64,000 nt of DNA. It comes from Buxus sempervirens. Its lineage: Eukaryota; Streptophyta; Magnoliopsida; Buxales; Buxaceae. Every line of letters begins with the position of its first letter. Within the stretch, counting starts at the first letter, position 1. The position numbers were made by a program, and so were the translations under genes. The notes beneath the pieces were generated by a model, which did no database searches, was not told the origin of the DNA, and saw only the letters and a list, made by a program, of their open reading frames with translations. The stretch covers positions 46,431,949 to 46,495,948 of the forward strand of contig OX387182.1 of assembly GCA_947561395.2 (NCBI GenBank), given 5' to 3'. Of this stretch, positions 23,155-35,110 are shown in pieces.

Positions 23155-23280
23155 AATGCATATCCCACATGTGGAATCGACCTACTGCAATCTGTTCGAC
23201 GAATTGCATATCCCACATGTGGAATCGACCTACTGAAATCTGTTCGACGAATTGCATATGCCACATGTGGAATTGACCTT
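23155..23280. repeat. 48-bp tandem repeat, about 2.6 copies
   Basis: The unit contains GCATATCCCACATGTGGAATC and CTGTTCGACGAATT. Starts of TATCCC or TATGCC at 23161, 23209 and 23257 give an exact 48-bp period with few changes. CCACATGTGG is itself palindromic. Confidence 0.9.
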
Positions 23281-24280
23281 CTGATACTGTTATGTTTATT
23301 GAATGAGTTGTGGGCACATGGTGACGTGTGGGTATTGAGGCTGCTTTAAAGAATAAAAGGAAAACTATATGATGTTGGGTCCTTCATACTCTGTAATTTC
23401 CCATTGTAGGATTTTCACTCTAGGACGATTTGCATGTGAGATGAGTATGGATTAGTTTTGATTCAAAGTATTCGTTCATTTTTCCAGAGTGGAGTTTAAA
23501 ACTTGATGACATGGTGATTTCATGCATATTTATGGTTTATGAAATTGCAGAATTTAGCTGCAAGCTATAGGATCCTTAAAAAAAAGGTATTACTCAGAAA
23601 TGAGGATGCGTTCTTTAATGATGATCAAACTTTTGAAAATTTTGAAATATTTGAAAAGCCTTAGGTTGTATATACTGATTTAATGACCTTATTTCATTCC
23701 CTTCACAAGCCCATGCAACCTTAATTATAGTGGGAAATTCTTGATATTATTCTACATAGGCGAGAGGTGCAATAGAAGTGCTTGGCGTTTTAAAAAAACC
23801 TGTGGACAAAGCAATTCCTTGACAGTAGGTTGTAGAACCTTAAAAGTGATATAACATGAATTTATTTCATGTTAAATCATGGGTATCTCTCTGCTGTATG
23901 TGTTGTTGATCTTGGAGTTGTGGGAACTCTAAGGATGAAAATTTATGGAATATGGTTTCATATAAGCTATTTGTTGGTGGAGCCACAAATGATACAAATG
24001 GAAAATGGTTTCATTTAAGCTTTATGTATTCATCTTTGTTTCGTGTATTTGCAAAATATTGATTTGCAAAGGGGCTTGATGTGTCATTTGATGTATTTTT
24101 TCAGGGTCCATGCCACCTTGCAGCATACATTTGAAGATTAGACCATGATTTGCACCATTCCCCAAAAAATTCCATAAAGTTGAAGTTGGGGTTTTCTAAT
24201 CAACCAGTAAATTTTAATTCATTATTATTACACATTTTATTGTTTAATGCTATTTATTACTTTTCTAAACAGTATACATT

Positions 24281-24306
24281 CAGTAGTTCACGTGCACTCT
24301 GCTAAT
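24281..24306 (+). other. Second Helitron 3'-end-like signal
   Basis: CAGTAGTTCACGTGCACTC, then TGCTAA and T, closely matches the true 3' end at 34104-34127 (CAGTACTGCACGTGCACTC, then CGCTAG and T). The strong hairpin is weakened here. Confidence 0.7.
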
Positions 24307-24340
24307 AATTTTGCATGCCATGATAGTGTTATCACTTTAA

Positions 24341-24600
24341 TCTGCATATCTCCTAGGTCTTTCACTCACTTTCTAATTACAATGTCAATGTGTCTTTTAT
24401 GTCATGTTGCTTGATTGCTTTGAGTGCTATAATCTGCATATCTCCTAGGTATTTCACTCAATTTCTAATTACAACGTCAATTAGTCTTTTATGTCATGTT
24501 GCTTGATTGCTTTTAGTGCTATAATCTGCATATCTCCTACGTCTTTCACTCACTTTCTAATTACAATTTCAATGTGTCTTTTAGTGCTATTGTGCTTTTA
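24341..24600. repeat. 92-bp tandem repeat, about 2.8 copies
   Basis: TCTGCATATCTCCTA begins at 24341, 24433 and 24525, an exact 92-bp period, with TTTCACTCACTTTCTAATTA and ATGTCATGTTGCTTGATTGC inside the unit. Copies differ at a few bases. Confidence 0.9.
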
Positions 24601-25561
24601 GTATTCTCACTTGCAAGTTTCTCCTTTTTATGGCTTTATGTTTAGTAGCACTAACCATGTTTTGTTGAAATTATCTAATCGTGCTTGGCAAAACATACTT
24701 GGAACCACACTGTGTATTCAGTTTGTAATTAATAACTTATTTGCTCACATTTGCTTAAACATTATCCAATTATACTAATGTTTTTTTTTTTTTAGAATGA
24801 AGACGCTTTCTTGAAAAAAGAAAGACAATCTAAAAAACAACAGGACCTGACTCTAGAACAAGTGAGAAATGAGTAAGATAGTCAGGATGGAAGATGGTAT
24901 GAGAGGTCCACCATCTAACTAGGATTATCAATATTGCAGTATAAATTACCTTCTAAAAAATAGCCATGACATACTGTAAAATTATTTATTATAAACAACT
25001 CCGTCAAATGGTACATTAACATAAGGAAATTTAACTGTAGATTAATGATCACAAATTGTAGTTTAAATTTCGGTTTCACAAAGTTTAATTAGATGGTGCA
25101 AACTTATTAAATATGCAAGATGTTTAATTAGATTAATTATTGAAAAAAACACCACTTAATGTAAGCTCAACCGAACACTATATAGTATTAGTTACATTCA
25201 TAAATTTGCTAAATGAAACATTAGCAATACTTTAAGATAAAAACACAATTGAGGGCACATTCTCCCCTGTTTCAGTGTAAGATATGTCATTCACCCATAA
25301 CGTTTTTCGTTATGATTTGTTGTGGTGAATTAAGATAGTAATTTTATTAATTTATTGTAACAAATGCACCTATAACATGAAAAATAGCTTATTAGACCAG
25401 CACTTGAAATATCTTATTCTACAAAAAAAATTTATACATTTTAACTCGATATATAGTTTCCAAGAATACGATTTCCTACATTTATTACATATGCATAAAA
25501 ATTCATTCTCGAAAATTTTCATCACTAATGTTGTACCATAAATTACAATATATGCTAGGAA

Positions 25562-28500
25562 ATGGTGCATAGTCATCAACTTCCAACTGGCTTAAGCAAC
25601 CCTCCATCATTTGCTACCTCAAGCCGCGATTTAGTGTGTGCCAATCGAGTTATCCAGCGAGATAGACCAATAACATCCACAATCAATGTTGGTCGTAGCC
25701 TTCGCTTAAGCCATGTAAGACGCCAGGCACGTTCAATGCCTCTCCAATCACATAATCCATCAACAGATGGTGATCAAGGTAGGCACATCCTTCCATGTAA
25801 TGCTACATACAAATTATCCCCTATAGAAAATGTTTTGTACAATTGCTGGAGGAATACTTAAATATTTAATTTTCTGAGAAAATAGGTCCAGCTTCACTTA
25901 TCATTCCAACTACTTCACATCCAAATGGAATCCATTTTCAAGGGACACGCCGCAGAAGAGTGCACAACAGTGGTAGGGATTTCATAGATAACAACACATT
26001 GCAAACTGATGTGTTACCTGAAGCATACGTCTGTGCATATTGTGGCGCTAAGCTATTTAAGTTTGAGAGTATGGATTTATGCTGTGCAAAAGGAAAGATA
26101 AATCTGCCTTTCGTACCAGTACCAGCAGAATTGTTAAGTATTTATACGGATCTTGGCCCAGAAGGTTTACACTTCAGGAGGAACATTCATATTTTAAATC
26201 ATTTGTTTTCCTTCACTTCTATGGGAGTTCAAATTGATGGTAATCTGGCAAACGCTCAAGATGGTGTTTACACTTTCCGTGCACATGGTTCAATATACCA
26301 TCGAATTGGAAGTTTATTACCACAACAAGGATGCAGGCCCAGATTTCTGCAGGTTTATATTTACGATACGGATCATGATATAAATTATCGATTGATGGAG
26401 AACGAATCTATCGATAGAGCATTAGTAGAGAAGATCCGAGGCATCCTTCATCAGCATAATCCATTTGTACATGTATTCCAACAACTAGGAATGTGCCAAG
26501 ATTTGCCGTTGTGTCGTCTTCTAATTAAGGAGTTACGCCCTGCACAACACCAATATACGCTGCCCAACGCTACCCAAGTAGCTGCAATAATTGTTGGAGA
26601 TCATAATTTGTTTGAACGTGCGCAACGGGATATTATTGTACAAACACATGGAGATAACCTGCAAAATGTACCAGATACCGCTGGATTTTATGATCCACTG
26701 CAATATCCAATTCTATTACCTTATGGAAGTTATGGTTGGGATATAAATACATCTTCATCCATGGGACAAAATATTAGCTGTCGAGCATTTTATGCTCATA
26801 AGCTCCAGGTATATCACATTTGTTTCCATAAAATTTGAGCTGGAAAATCGTTGCCGCATTCATACTTCTAATTTCATTAATGTTTCGTCCAGATTCGGAA
26901 TGGTTATGAGTCATTATTACTAAGAGGAGGACGGCTATTGCAACAATATGTGGTTGACAATTGGGTCAAGATTGAAACCCAAAAATTGCGGTACATTCGA
27001 GACAATCAAACAACCATAAGGGCAGAGTTGTATCAGGGTTTGCAAGATTCTTTGCAGGCTGGAGAAACTATTGCAGGTATATTTAGAAATAGTTATTACA
27101 TAAAACTATGATGATATTATAATTGCTGAATTGTATTTGAATTTTCCATAGGCAATGTTGGACGAAGAATCGTTCTTCCTGCATCATATATTGGGAGTCC
27201 AAGGGATAAGTACCACCGTTACCAAGATGCAATGGCTTTGGTACAGAAATATGGCAAACCTGATTTGTTCATAACGATGACATGCAATCCAACATGGGAT
27301 GAAATAACAAGAGAGGTCCTTTCAGGACAAACAGCTCAGGATCGTCCTGATTTAACAACACGGATTTTCCGTGCAAAATGTGAAGAGCTCAAAAAGGATG
27401 TATTAGAGAGGGGAGTACTTGGAAAAGTAATTGCTCATGTTCATGTCATTGAATTTCAAAAGCGAGGCCTTCCTCATGTACACATGCTCATCATTATGGA
27501 AGAGACGGATAAACTCAGTGATCTTGATCTATATGATGGCATAGTACGAGCCGAGATCCCAGATCTAAATATCGAGCCTCGGTTACATGATGCGGTTTCA
27601 AGGCATATGGTTCACGGCCCATGTGGATTACTTAATCCAAGATGCTCATGTATGAAGGAAGGCAAATGTAGCAAACGTTATCCACAACAGTTTTCTAATG
27701 CAACTGTGCAAGGAAATGATTCGTATCCTATTTATAGAAGACGTGAAAACGAAATGTTTGTGATAAAGAAAGGTCACCAACTTGATAACAGATGGGTTGT
27801 TCCTTATAATCCTTGGCTTTTGAAGAAGTACAACTGTCATCTAAATGTTGAAATTTGCTCTAGCATCAAATCAGTTAAGTATTTGTACAAGTATATTCAT
27901 AAGGGGCCTGATCGAGTTAGGATAGAAGTTCGCCCAAGAACAAATTCCAACAACGATGAAATAATGCAGTTTGTTGATGCACGTTGGGTTTGTCCACAAG
28001 AAGCCATGTGGAGGATTTTTAAGTTCCCACAGTCGAAGATATACCCTTCTGTTTATGCCTTGCAAATTCACCTTCCTAATAGGCAGCAAGTGACATTTTA
28101 TGGTCACCAGCCCATAGAAGATGTTTTATCCAATGAGACAACATCAAGAACGATGTTAACGGAATTCTTCCATACAAATTCATTGGATGCAGAAGCTAGA
28201 TCAATACTGTACAGGGAATTCCCAGAGAAGTACCGGTGGATGCAACGAGAAAAATGTTGGAGACGAAGATGTTCGACAATGCGTGTAATTGGAAGGATAT
28301 ACATAGTTTCGCCAGTAGAAGGTGACAGATATTATTTACGCATCCTTTTAAATCATGTTAGAGGATCAACATCTTTTGACAACCTTCTAACAGTTAATGG
28401 CATTCGATGTCCATCATTCAAGCAAGCGGCTGAACACATGGGGCTGCTAGAAACTGATCACAGTATCAGAGATTGTTTGCAAGAAGCTTCATCTGTTCAT

Positions 28501-30234
28501 ATGCCTAATGCATTGCGCCGGCTATTTGCAACAATATTAGTTTACTGTGAGCCTGTAGGGGTATGCCAACTATTTGATGAATTCTTCCCCTACTTAACCG
28601 AAGATTACGGCTCCTCAAGTAGTGGTGTTTCTGCATCTGTTACTTATCGTCTTTTGGGTGATCTAAATGCAGTGTTGCGACAATATGGTAAGACTACAAC
28701 CGAATATGACTTACCTGCATATCAAGCAGATGAGCAAGCAGTTACAACAAATCATGGAATGATATATGAAGAACAATCAATCTCCGTTTCTGAAGAAGAT
28801 TTGGCATCTGTGTCTAAACTAAATCCTGGACAAAGATATGCATTTAATAAGATCATCGATGCGGTGCACCAAAGCAATGGATCGATTTTTTTTATTGATG
28901 GTCCTGGTGGAACAGGAAAAACATTCCTGTATCGTGCGGTATTAGCGACTATTAGACAAGAGCAAAAATTAGTGCTTGCAAAAGCTACATCGGGAATTGC
29001 CGCAATGATTCTACCAGGTGGCCGTACGGCGCATTCCAAATTCAAGATACCAATTCGATTGAATAATGAGTCCTTTTGTATGATAAGTAAACAATCAGAA
29101 TTGGCTGAGCTATTGCGTCGTGCATCTGCAATTATCTAGGATGAAGCAACAATGACACATAAACATGCATTCGAGGCTTTGAACAGAACACTTAAAGACA
29201 TAATTGGTGTTGATCAACCTTTTGGAGGTAAGACTGTTATCTTTGGTGGGGATTTAAGACAAGTCCTTCCAGTGGTCCCGCGAGGGACACGTTCTGAAAC
29301 TGTTAATGCATGCATTATTCGATCAAGAATTTGGGATGATGTACAAATCATTCACTTGACTGATAATATGCGTGCCATAAGTGATCCCCAATTTTCGGAG
29401 TTCTTATTGAGGATTGGTGAGGGAATTGAGCCTACAGTAGAGGACAACTTCGTAAGAATCCCCGATGACATGGTAATCCCCTGGAACAATAATAATGAGA
29501 TCTCAGCTCTAATAGATGCAATCTTTCCATCCTTGGTCAGCAACGCACATGATCGTGCATACATGATAGAAAGAGCGGTATTGGCACCAACAAATGAATA
29601 TGTTGACCAAGTTAATGAATCTGTAATATCAGTATTTCCAGGAGAAGAAATTGTCTATCACTCTTTTGATACTGTTGAAGATGACACTCAAAACCTATAT
29701 CAGCAAGAGTTTCTCAACTCAATTTCACCAGGTGGTTCACCTCCTCACAAATTAAGGTTGAAACTGGGATCCCCAGTTATTTTATTAAGAAACATTGATC
29801 CAAAGATAGGCCTCTGCAATGGAGCAAGGATGTTATGTAGGGGCTTTCATCGAAACTTAATCGATGCAGAAATTATTACCGGTCATTTCATTGGAACTAG
29901 GGTCTTCTTGCCAAGAATACCACTGAGACCATCTGAGAATGTTCAGTTGCCTTTTACACTAATAAGGAAGCAATTTCCTATTCGCTTGAGCTTTGCACTT
30001 ACAATTAATAAGGCTCAAGGACAGACTTTACCGCATGTTGGAATATACTTGCCTGCCCATGTTTTTAGTCATGGACAACTTTATGTTGCATTATATCGTG
30101 GAGTTTCAAAAACAAATACTAAAGTCTTGGTCAAACATGGAAAACTAGAAAGGCAAATTGGTACCTACGCAAAAAATGTTGTGTACAAAGAAGTTCTACT
30201 CAGTCATAGCAACCATGTGGATGTTGAAAATTAA
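25562..30234 (+). CDS. Helitron Rep-helicase (RepHel), one nonsense codon
   Basis: Bifunctional rolling-circle transposase: an HUH-type Rep nuclease joined to a PIF1-like helicase. Exons: about 25562-25778, 25886-26808, 26893-27076, 27152-30234 (stop TAA); the first ATG is uncertain. Rep: the Helitron_like_N region (QQYVVDNWVKIE), FITMTCNP, the HUH motif in RGLPHVHMLI, and the tyrosine motif YLYKYIHKGPDR. Helicase: Walker A GPGGTGKT, DEATM as Walker B, FGGDLRQVLPVV, TDNMRA, LRLKLGSPVILLRNID and INKAQGQTLPHVG. A TAG at 29137-29139 interrupts the frame between Walker A and DEATM; related proteins have Trp in this place. A protein stopping there would keep Rep and lose most of the helicase. No frameshift was seen elsewhere. 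Confidence 0.9.
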
Positions 30235-30352
30235 AGGTATGAAACACCTTCAATTGATAGTTTAGTTTGACTTCCAAGGCACCTTAATTTTTTTAGACGC
30301 TTTATTATAGTTGTTTGCTCATGTTCTAACATTATTATTATCTACTTAGATA

Positions 30353-30760
30353 ATGCCAAAGCAGAATGATCTGAAATGCCATTGTAGATCAATGAGTTAT
30401 GCCATGAGGACACATCGTAGGCCCCCTCACCCTGGCTTTCAGCAGCTGAGGCGATTTTTAGATCAACTGCCTCCGAGTTATAGTGGTGCACCAGATAATG
30501 TGCCCACCGTTGATGAGTGGATCCGTATCTTTGATCATCTTCTCATGCGCATGAGATGCTCTGAGAGGTATAAATCAATTCTGGGTAGCATCATGTTAGT
30601 TGGCAACGCGGCAAAGTGGTGGAGTTCAATTTCAAAAATAAAATTGAAAGGTTTGACACCCCCATGGTGCACATTTGTAGAGATGGTAACACAACGCTTT
30701 GGTTCCACCATGGAATGTCACAACAATGCAGTAACTTGGCGCACATGGCCATGCGAATAA
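30353..30760 (+). pseudogene. gag-like fragment carried in the Helitron
   Basis: A 135-codon open frame starting 119 bases after the RepHel stop. It includes FLDQLPPSYSG, VDEWIRIFDHL, NAAKWWSS and FVEMVTQRF, a pattern like the retrotransposon gag domain of plant Ty3/Gypsy elements (PPxFxG, then W near a hydrophobic stretch, then WW and F). It is a fossil fragment only: no protease, reverse transcriptase or LTR lies near it. It was probably captured by the Helitron. Chance resemblance is possible. Confidence 0.5.
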
Positions 30761-33700
30761 TCCAAAAAAAATTGTACGTATTTAACAACTTTAAAAATAT
30801 ATCTACTTATATTTCAACCGACGTTTTTATTTAGAAATTGTTGATTTGTGCAGGTCAATCCCCAACCACATCATCTAAAGGTTATAAATCGCGGTCGCCC
30901 ATCTTCGTTGCCAAGCTTTGTGATCTTCAATTAACCATCATCTAATGGTTATGCATACTGTTCGTGATTGTGGTCTTCTCTTTTTTTATTTGATAATTAC
31001 AGCTTTGTTCAATTTTGGGTCAAGTAGCTTACATGTATATTGCTGTTTCATTTTATTCAACGCTCAGTTCACTTTCTTATTGTAAATGTTTTGTATGTCT
31101 TATATTTCATTGTCTTTTAGATAAATTTATGACTTGGGTATTTGAAATGCAATTAATTTTATGTTTTGTTTGGGCTCACAAGCATATACAAAAGTATGTC
31201 CTAATATAGCCTTTTGCATATGCAAACCCATTAAAATTCTATCTTTTGCGTCACCATCTTGAATTTGTTATGTGTAATTCCCATTGTTCTATTTTGCATA
31301 ACTCTACCCTCCATTTATCATCCTCATTGATAATTGGAATCACCAATCCAAATTTCTGGTTAGTCTGAGCAATGTGATCTGAACTGCAGTCCTAAAATAA
31401 CAATGATATGCCACAAGCAAAACTCATATTTCTGATCCACATATAATTTTTCAACTACTGCTGCTGCTGTTCTTGATTTTTCCTTTTTTCCACTTTGTTT
31501 TGGAGACTACAAATTTCAGGAAGGGTTAAGACTTAACCCATGATTATAATCAATTTGAGCAATCTCTTATAAAATACGTTAGACTTTTTTCCTCTTTTCT
31601 AGACTTCCAATAACATAAACACATCAGTTTCTTACCTTCTTGCACTCTGATTAGAGCAACATTGCCCCTTTGTGGAAGGATAATTATTGTTATATTTAAG
31701 AAGTTTCAGCGCTTGCAATGTTGCCTTTGCAACGAGGAGAACATGAATAATATTGAATGTTTATGCTTTGTTTTAGAATGCCTAAATTTATAACCATATA
31801 ACAACCTAAGAGCTATGCTTTGTGTCTCAATAACATAAATGATACCTGACTGAAGCCTAGAAAGTCGTGATTCAGCAAGGTTACGAAGATGGTGCCATGG
31901 AGCTTCTTCCAGTTTTTTACGCTTCTCTGTTTTTCATGGTCAGAATAAGTGGGTATGGGTTTAAGAACTTAATAGGTAGATCTCCTGTAAACGCTTGAGT
32001 CTAGGGTATCTGCTGCTATAGCGGGGTGTCCATTTCAGATGCTATAATGAGGTGTTTTTTGTTTGATTCGAGACAGGTCTAATGTGGTATACATGGATCA
32101 GTTTTAGGTTTTGTTGTCTTATTTTGCATTTCAAATGTTTGTTTTTTTTTTCTTTATCTCCTGTTCTTCTTTTCTTGATCATTTCTCATGGGCCTTATAA
32201 CTTTCCATTTTGATCTTAATGAAGTTCCATTAACCATCAGAAAAAAAAAATTATAATAATAATGAGGTGTCCATTTGTTTTGATGCGAAGAAAGCATGCC
32301 TTATGTTTTGTTTTGTCCTGTATATTTGTATGCAAGCCATATATTGTTTTAAATGGTTTGTTTTGTTGTGGTTTGGACGAATATAACAAGGTTTAAATTC
32401 GTGGTACCAGCTACCGTTCCAGCTGTGTTGGTACAGAGTTGTACTCGCCGTGGCCGGTGTACGACTCGCTACTGGCCAATTCTCAAATCCATGGCATATA
32501 ACGTCATAACTGGTTTGTTTCATTATGTTTAGGTAATTAACAACTGCTGCTATTTTAGTTTTGATATCAAATCTTTCTTTTTTTTTACAGTAATATCTGA
32601 GAAATTTAGCACACATTTTTAACCTTCTCAGTTTGGGTTGATGAAGAATAGCTCTATGTGTTATTTTCTATTTGGTTCCACTCATGTTATTATGTATCTA
32701 ATGCATAAATGCTGTTGAATGATGGGACGTTGTCTTGCAAAAAAAATCCTAAGAAGACCATAACATACTTTGTGATTTACCTTACCATTCACTGACTGGC
32801 ATTGTTTTTGTTTTCAGTTAGTTATTTATTTTAACGTTCTTTGACATCCTCCTTTATTGAAATGTTTTGTTTATCGTACATTTTTTAAGTTGAAATTTTC
32901 TAATTTATCTATCTGCTTTGTTATCTAGGGGTAGTGAAGCATGGTGGCCAGATACATATGGTCTATTATGCTCACTTTGTAATTCCTTCATCTCATAATA
33001 AATCTAATATATACTTTTTGTAATTTCATTGTAGTAAACACATTAGATCTTTCATTATTTTATAGATTTTTTCATATTGTCTTTTGGAATACGTAAGAGT
33101 GAAAAAAGTCTACTTCTTTGTTTCTTCACTGCAGATATAGAATCTTGGACTTTCAATACATCTTGCCAAAAATTTTGAGTTCATTTTGGTTGACTCTTGC
33201 CTATATCTGAGTTGTCAAAGTCTCTGGTTCAATCTTCAATCTTTATTATTGATTATCACCATGATTTGTTTGAATAATTAGATTATTTAGATTGATATTA
33301 TTTTAGAGATTATACGCCCTTTGAATCTGTGCATGAGCTTTGTTCATTTAGTGTGGAATTCCTATAACATGGCTGCTATTTTTTTATTATCAAAAAACAT
33401 CATATTTGTATTTTTAGTATTGAGTATCTCTCATAATATATCACCTTTTCGATTTCATCATGCTTTTTTGATCCATGTATGCTTTGTTTTTGAATCAAAG
33501 TTCCATATTTTGATACCTTTGACATTTTTGATTGTTACTTATTGCAAATGAGAAATTAGAGCAAATGGTAACTATGCATCCAAGAATTTATAAGCCATCG
33601 TCTTTAGTGTGTCCATAAAGGTACTGTCTAATTTATTTTAATTAAGTTTTTCTTAACCTGGTGCATACAGGTTCAAAGGCATTGGGATACGAAAAGAAAC

Positions 33701-34080
33701 TAACGTCCTTATTACATAAACTTGCATTGTTGTATCATCTGCCCAAAAACAAATTCATTTGTGACATTTGTCATAAGTTATTCAATTTTCTATATCAGTC
33801 CTTGCTGATAACCAGGTCCTATGTTTTGCCTTTGCATTTCTTGGAATGTTGACGAGCTTGGTTACATGCAATAACCTAGAAAAGATATTGTTAATTGGGT
33901 ATTAAATCCCTCCTCTTCCTTTTTCTTTTTCTTTATGTTAAATATTTTCAATTCAATTGTCTCAATTATAGTTTTCCTTCTTCTATGATGCATTTCAGCT
34001 AATGCTTTTATAAAAATTCTTACTTTCTTTGTCAATTTTAGACTGAGATGGTTCCAAACTTTTCCCACACACTCTGCTCC
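30761..34080 (+). other. Helitron 3' non-coding region
   Basis: AT-rich, no supported gene; short open frames only. It includes a retroposed LINE tail at 32056-32258. Scattered exon-like CT-rich patches occur, none recognisable. Confidence 0.6.
32056..32258 (+). mobile_element. 5'-truncated LINE 3' tail retroposed into the Helitron
   Basis: A 203-bp insert ending in AACCATCAG and a run of ten A is flanked by the perfect 12-bp duplication ATAATGAGGTGT (32044-32055 and 32259-32270). The TTAATGAAGTTCCATTAACC-type end resembles the extreme 3' ends of plant L1 elements. No coding part is left. A retroposed mRNA tail is the alternative. Confidence 0.75.
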
Positions 34081-34096
34081 CACTTCCAAACAACAC

Positions 34097-34126
34097 AAGT
34101 GCAGTACTGCACGTGCACTCCGCTAG
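34097..34126 (+). other. Helitron 3' terminus with hairpin
   Basis: GTGCAGTACTGCAC is a 14-base perfect palindrome; AGTGCA pairs alternatively with TGCACT. CCG and the terminal CTAG follow. The hairpin upstream of CTRR is the transposition end signal of Helitrons. Confidence 0.9.
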
Positions 34127-34153
34127 TATATATGAAGATAAAGAAAAGCAAGG

Positions 34154-34184
34154 ATCATAAGTACACAAATAGTGTACTTATGAT
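34154..34184. repeat. 13-bp stem hairpin beside the Helitron 3' end
   Basis: ATCATAAGTACAC, loop AAATA, GTGTACTTATGAT. It lies in the LINE 3' UTR segment, 28 bases from the Helitron insertion point. Confidence 0.9.
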
Positions 34185-34679
34185 ACCTATTTGGGATCTA
34201 AGGAACATAACAGAGGGGCAGTTTTACATGAACAAATACTCCCTCTCCCATCCCCATTCCCCCAACCTTTGATGACACAAAAATACCTCCCATATCTACT
34301 GCTGGATTTCATATTCTAGTCTGGAAACAGGTGGCAATGGATCTGTGCGCATGGCTGCACGTGAGGCGCACGTGGGAGTGCATGCCTCGGGAATTTCGGG
34401 AGTCGCCACTACCTGATGGGGTGCAGGCAGACACTTGGGTTCCTAGATTTGCCTATTGGTCTGCGGTTCGAGATTCCGGCTAAGTTCTCAGTTACGGTCC
34501 GAGGAAGTCCGAAAACACCCCGGTCCACCCCATCGATCTGACAGGTTCCTTGGATTTTCTTGGTTCGAGTCAACTCAGTCTCACCCTAATCCTAACCCAA
34601 CATGTATCAGATTAAGTCTGGTAGGGACCTCTGCCGGTGTAAGTCCCTTTTATTCATTTTTATCTTTTTAGCCATTTAA

Positions 34680-35110
34680 GTAAAGTGGGTCAGAGTGAGC
34701 CCCGTTGGAAGGCCCATTGGTTGCCAAGTTGGGCTTTAAGTCAAGCCCATGGTCCATTAGGATTATTGGGTAACCCTTATTGGATTTGGTCATTTTAATT
34801 TTGAAGTTAATTAAACATGCAATTTAATTGAGTTTAAAATTTGTAGGGCCCAATGGGCTTGGGGTGACCCATGGGTAATTATCCGAATGGCCTAAGACCC
34901 ATTTATAAGAAATGGGCCTTGGTATGGGCCGGACTGGTAGTGGGCCCCGTTGGAAGGCCCAATGAAACTTTGATGGATCTAGATGGACCCAAGTCTAAAA
35001 TGGGCTTGGAATGATCCAAAAGCCCAATTGGTTCAAGTTAAATTAATATTGGGTCGGGTAAAGCAAGTCTGGATCAAACAAAATGGGTTTTGGGTAGTTT
35101 ACAGGGCCTA
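34680..35110. promoter_or_regulatory. TGGGCC/GGCCCA-dense U3 stretch of C1
   Basis: More than a dozen TGGGCC, GGCCCA or TGGGCT words in about 430 bases. In plant promoters TGGGCC/T is known as the site II element bound by TCP factors; a role here is inferred. C2 has the same feature (50750-51120). Confidence 0.5.

Larger units (their letters stand above)
22401..25561 (+). other. Helitron 5' non-coding region
   Basis: AT-rich, no supported gene. It contains two tandem arrays (about 23155-23280 and 24341-24600), an internal 3'-terminus-like signal (24281-24306) and a T-run near 24780. Confidence 0.6.
21644..34126 (+). mobile_element. Helitron, Rep-helicase-encoding, 12.5 kb
   Basis: The 5' end reads TCTATACTATATATAAAGG, a typical plant Helitron start, directly after an A (21643). 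The 3' end reads CACGTGCACTCCGCTAG followed by T (34127), preceded by a GTGCAGTACTGCAC hairpin. A-TC...CTAG-T with no target duplication is the Helitron signature. It encodes a spliced Rep-helicase (25562-30234). It also carries unrelated material: exon-like sequence near the 5' end, tandem repeats, an internal pseudo-terminus, a gag-like fragment and a retroposed LINE tail. The helicase carries one nonsense codon, so this copy is probably not autonomous now, though the coding sequence is otherwise well preserved and it looks young. Confidence 0.92.

Noticed and set aside
33661-33852. A small plus-strand frame near the Helitron 3' end as a captured gene
   Set aside because: Only 63 codons, no recognisable motif and no splice context.
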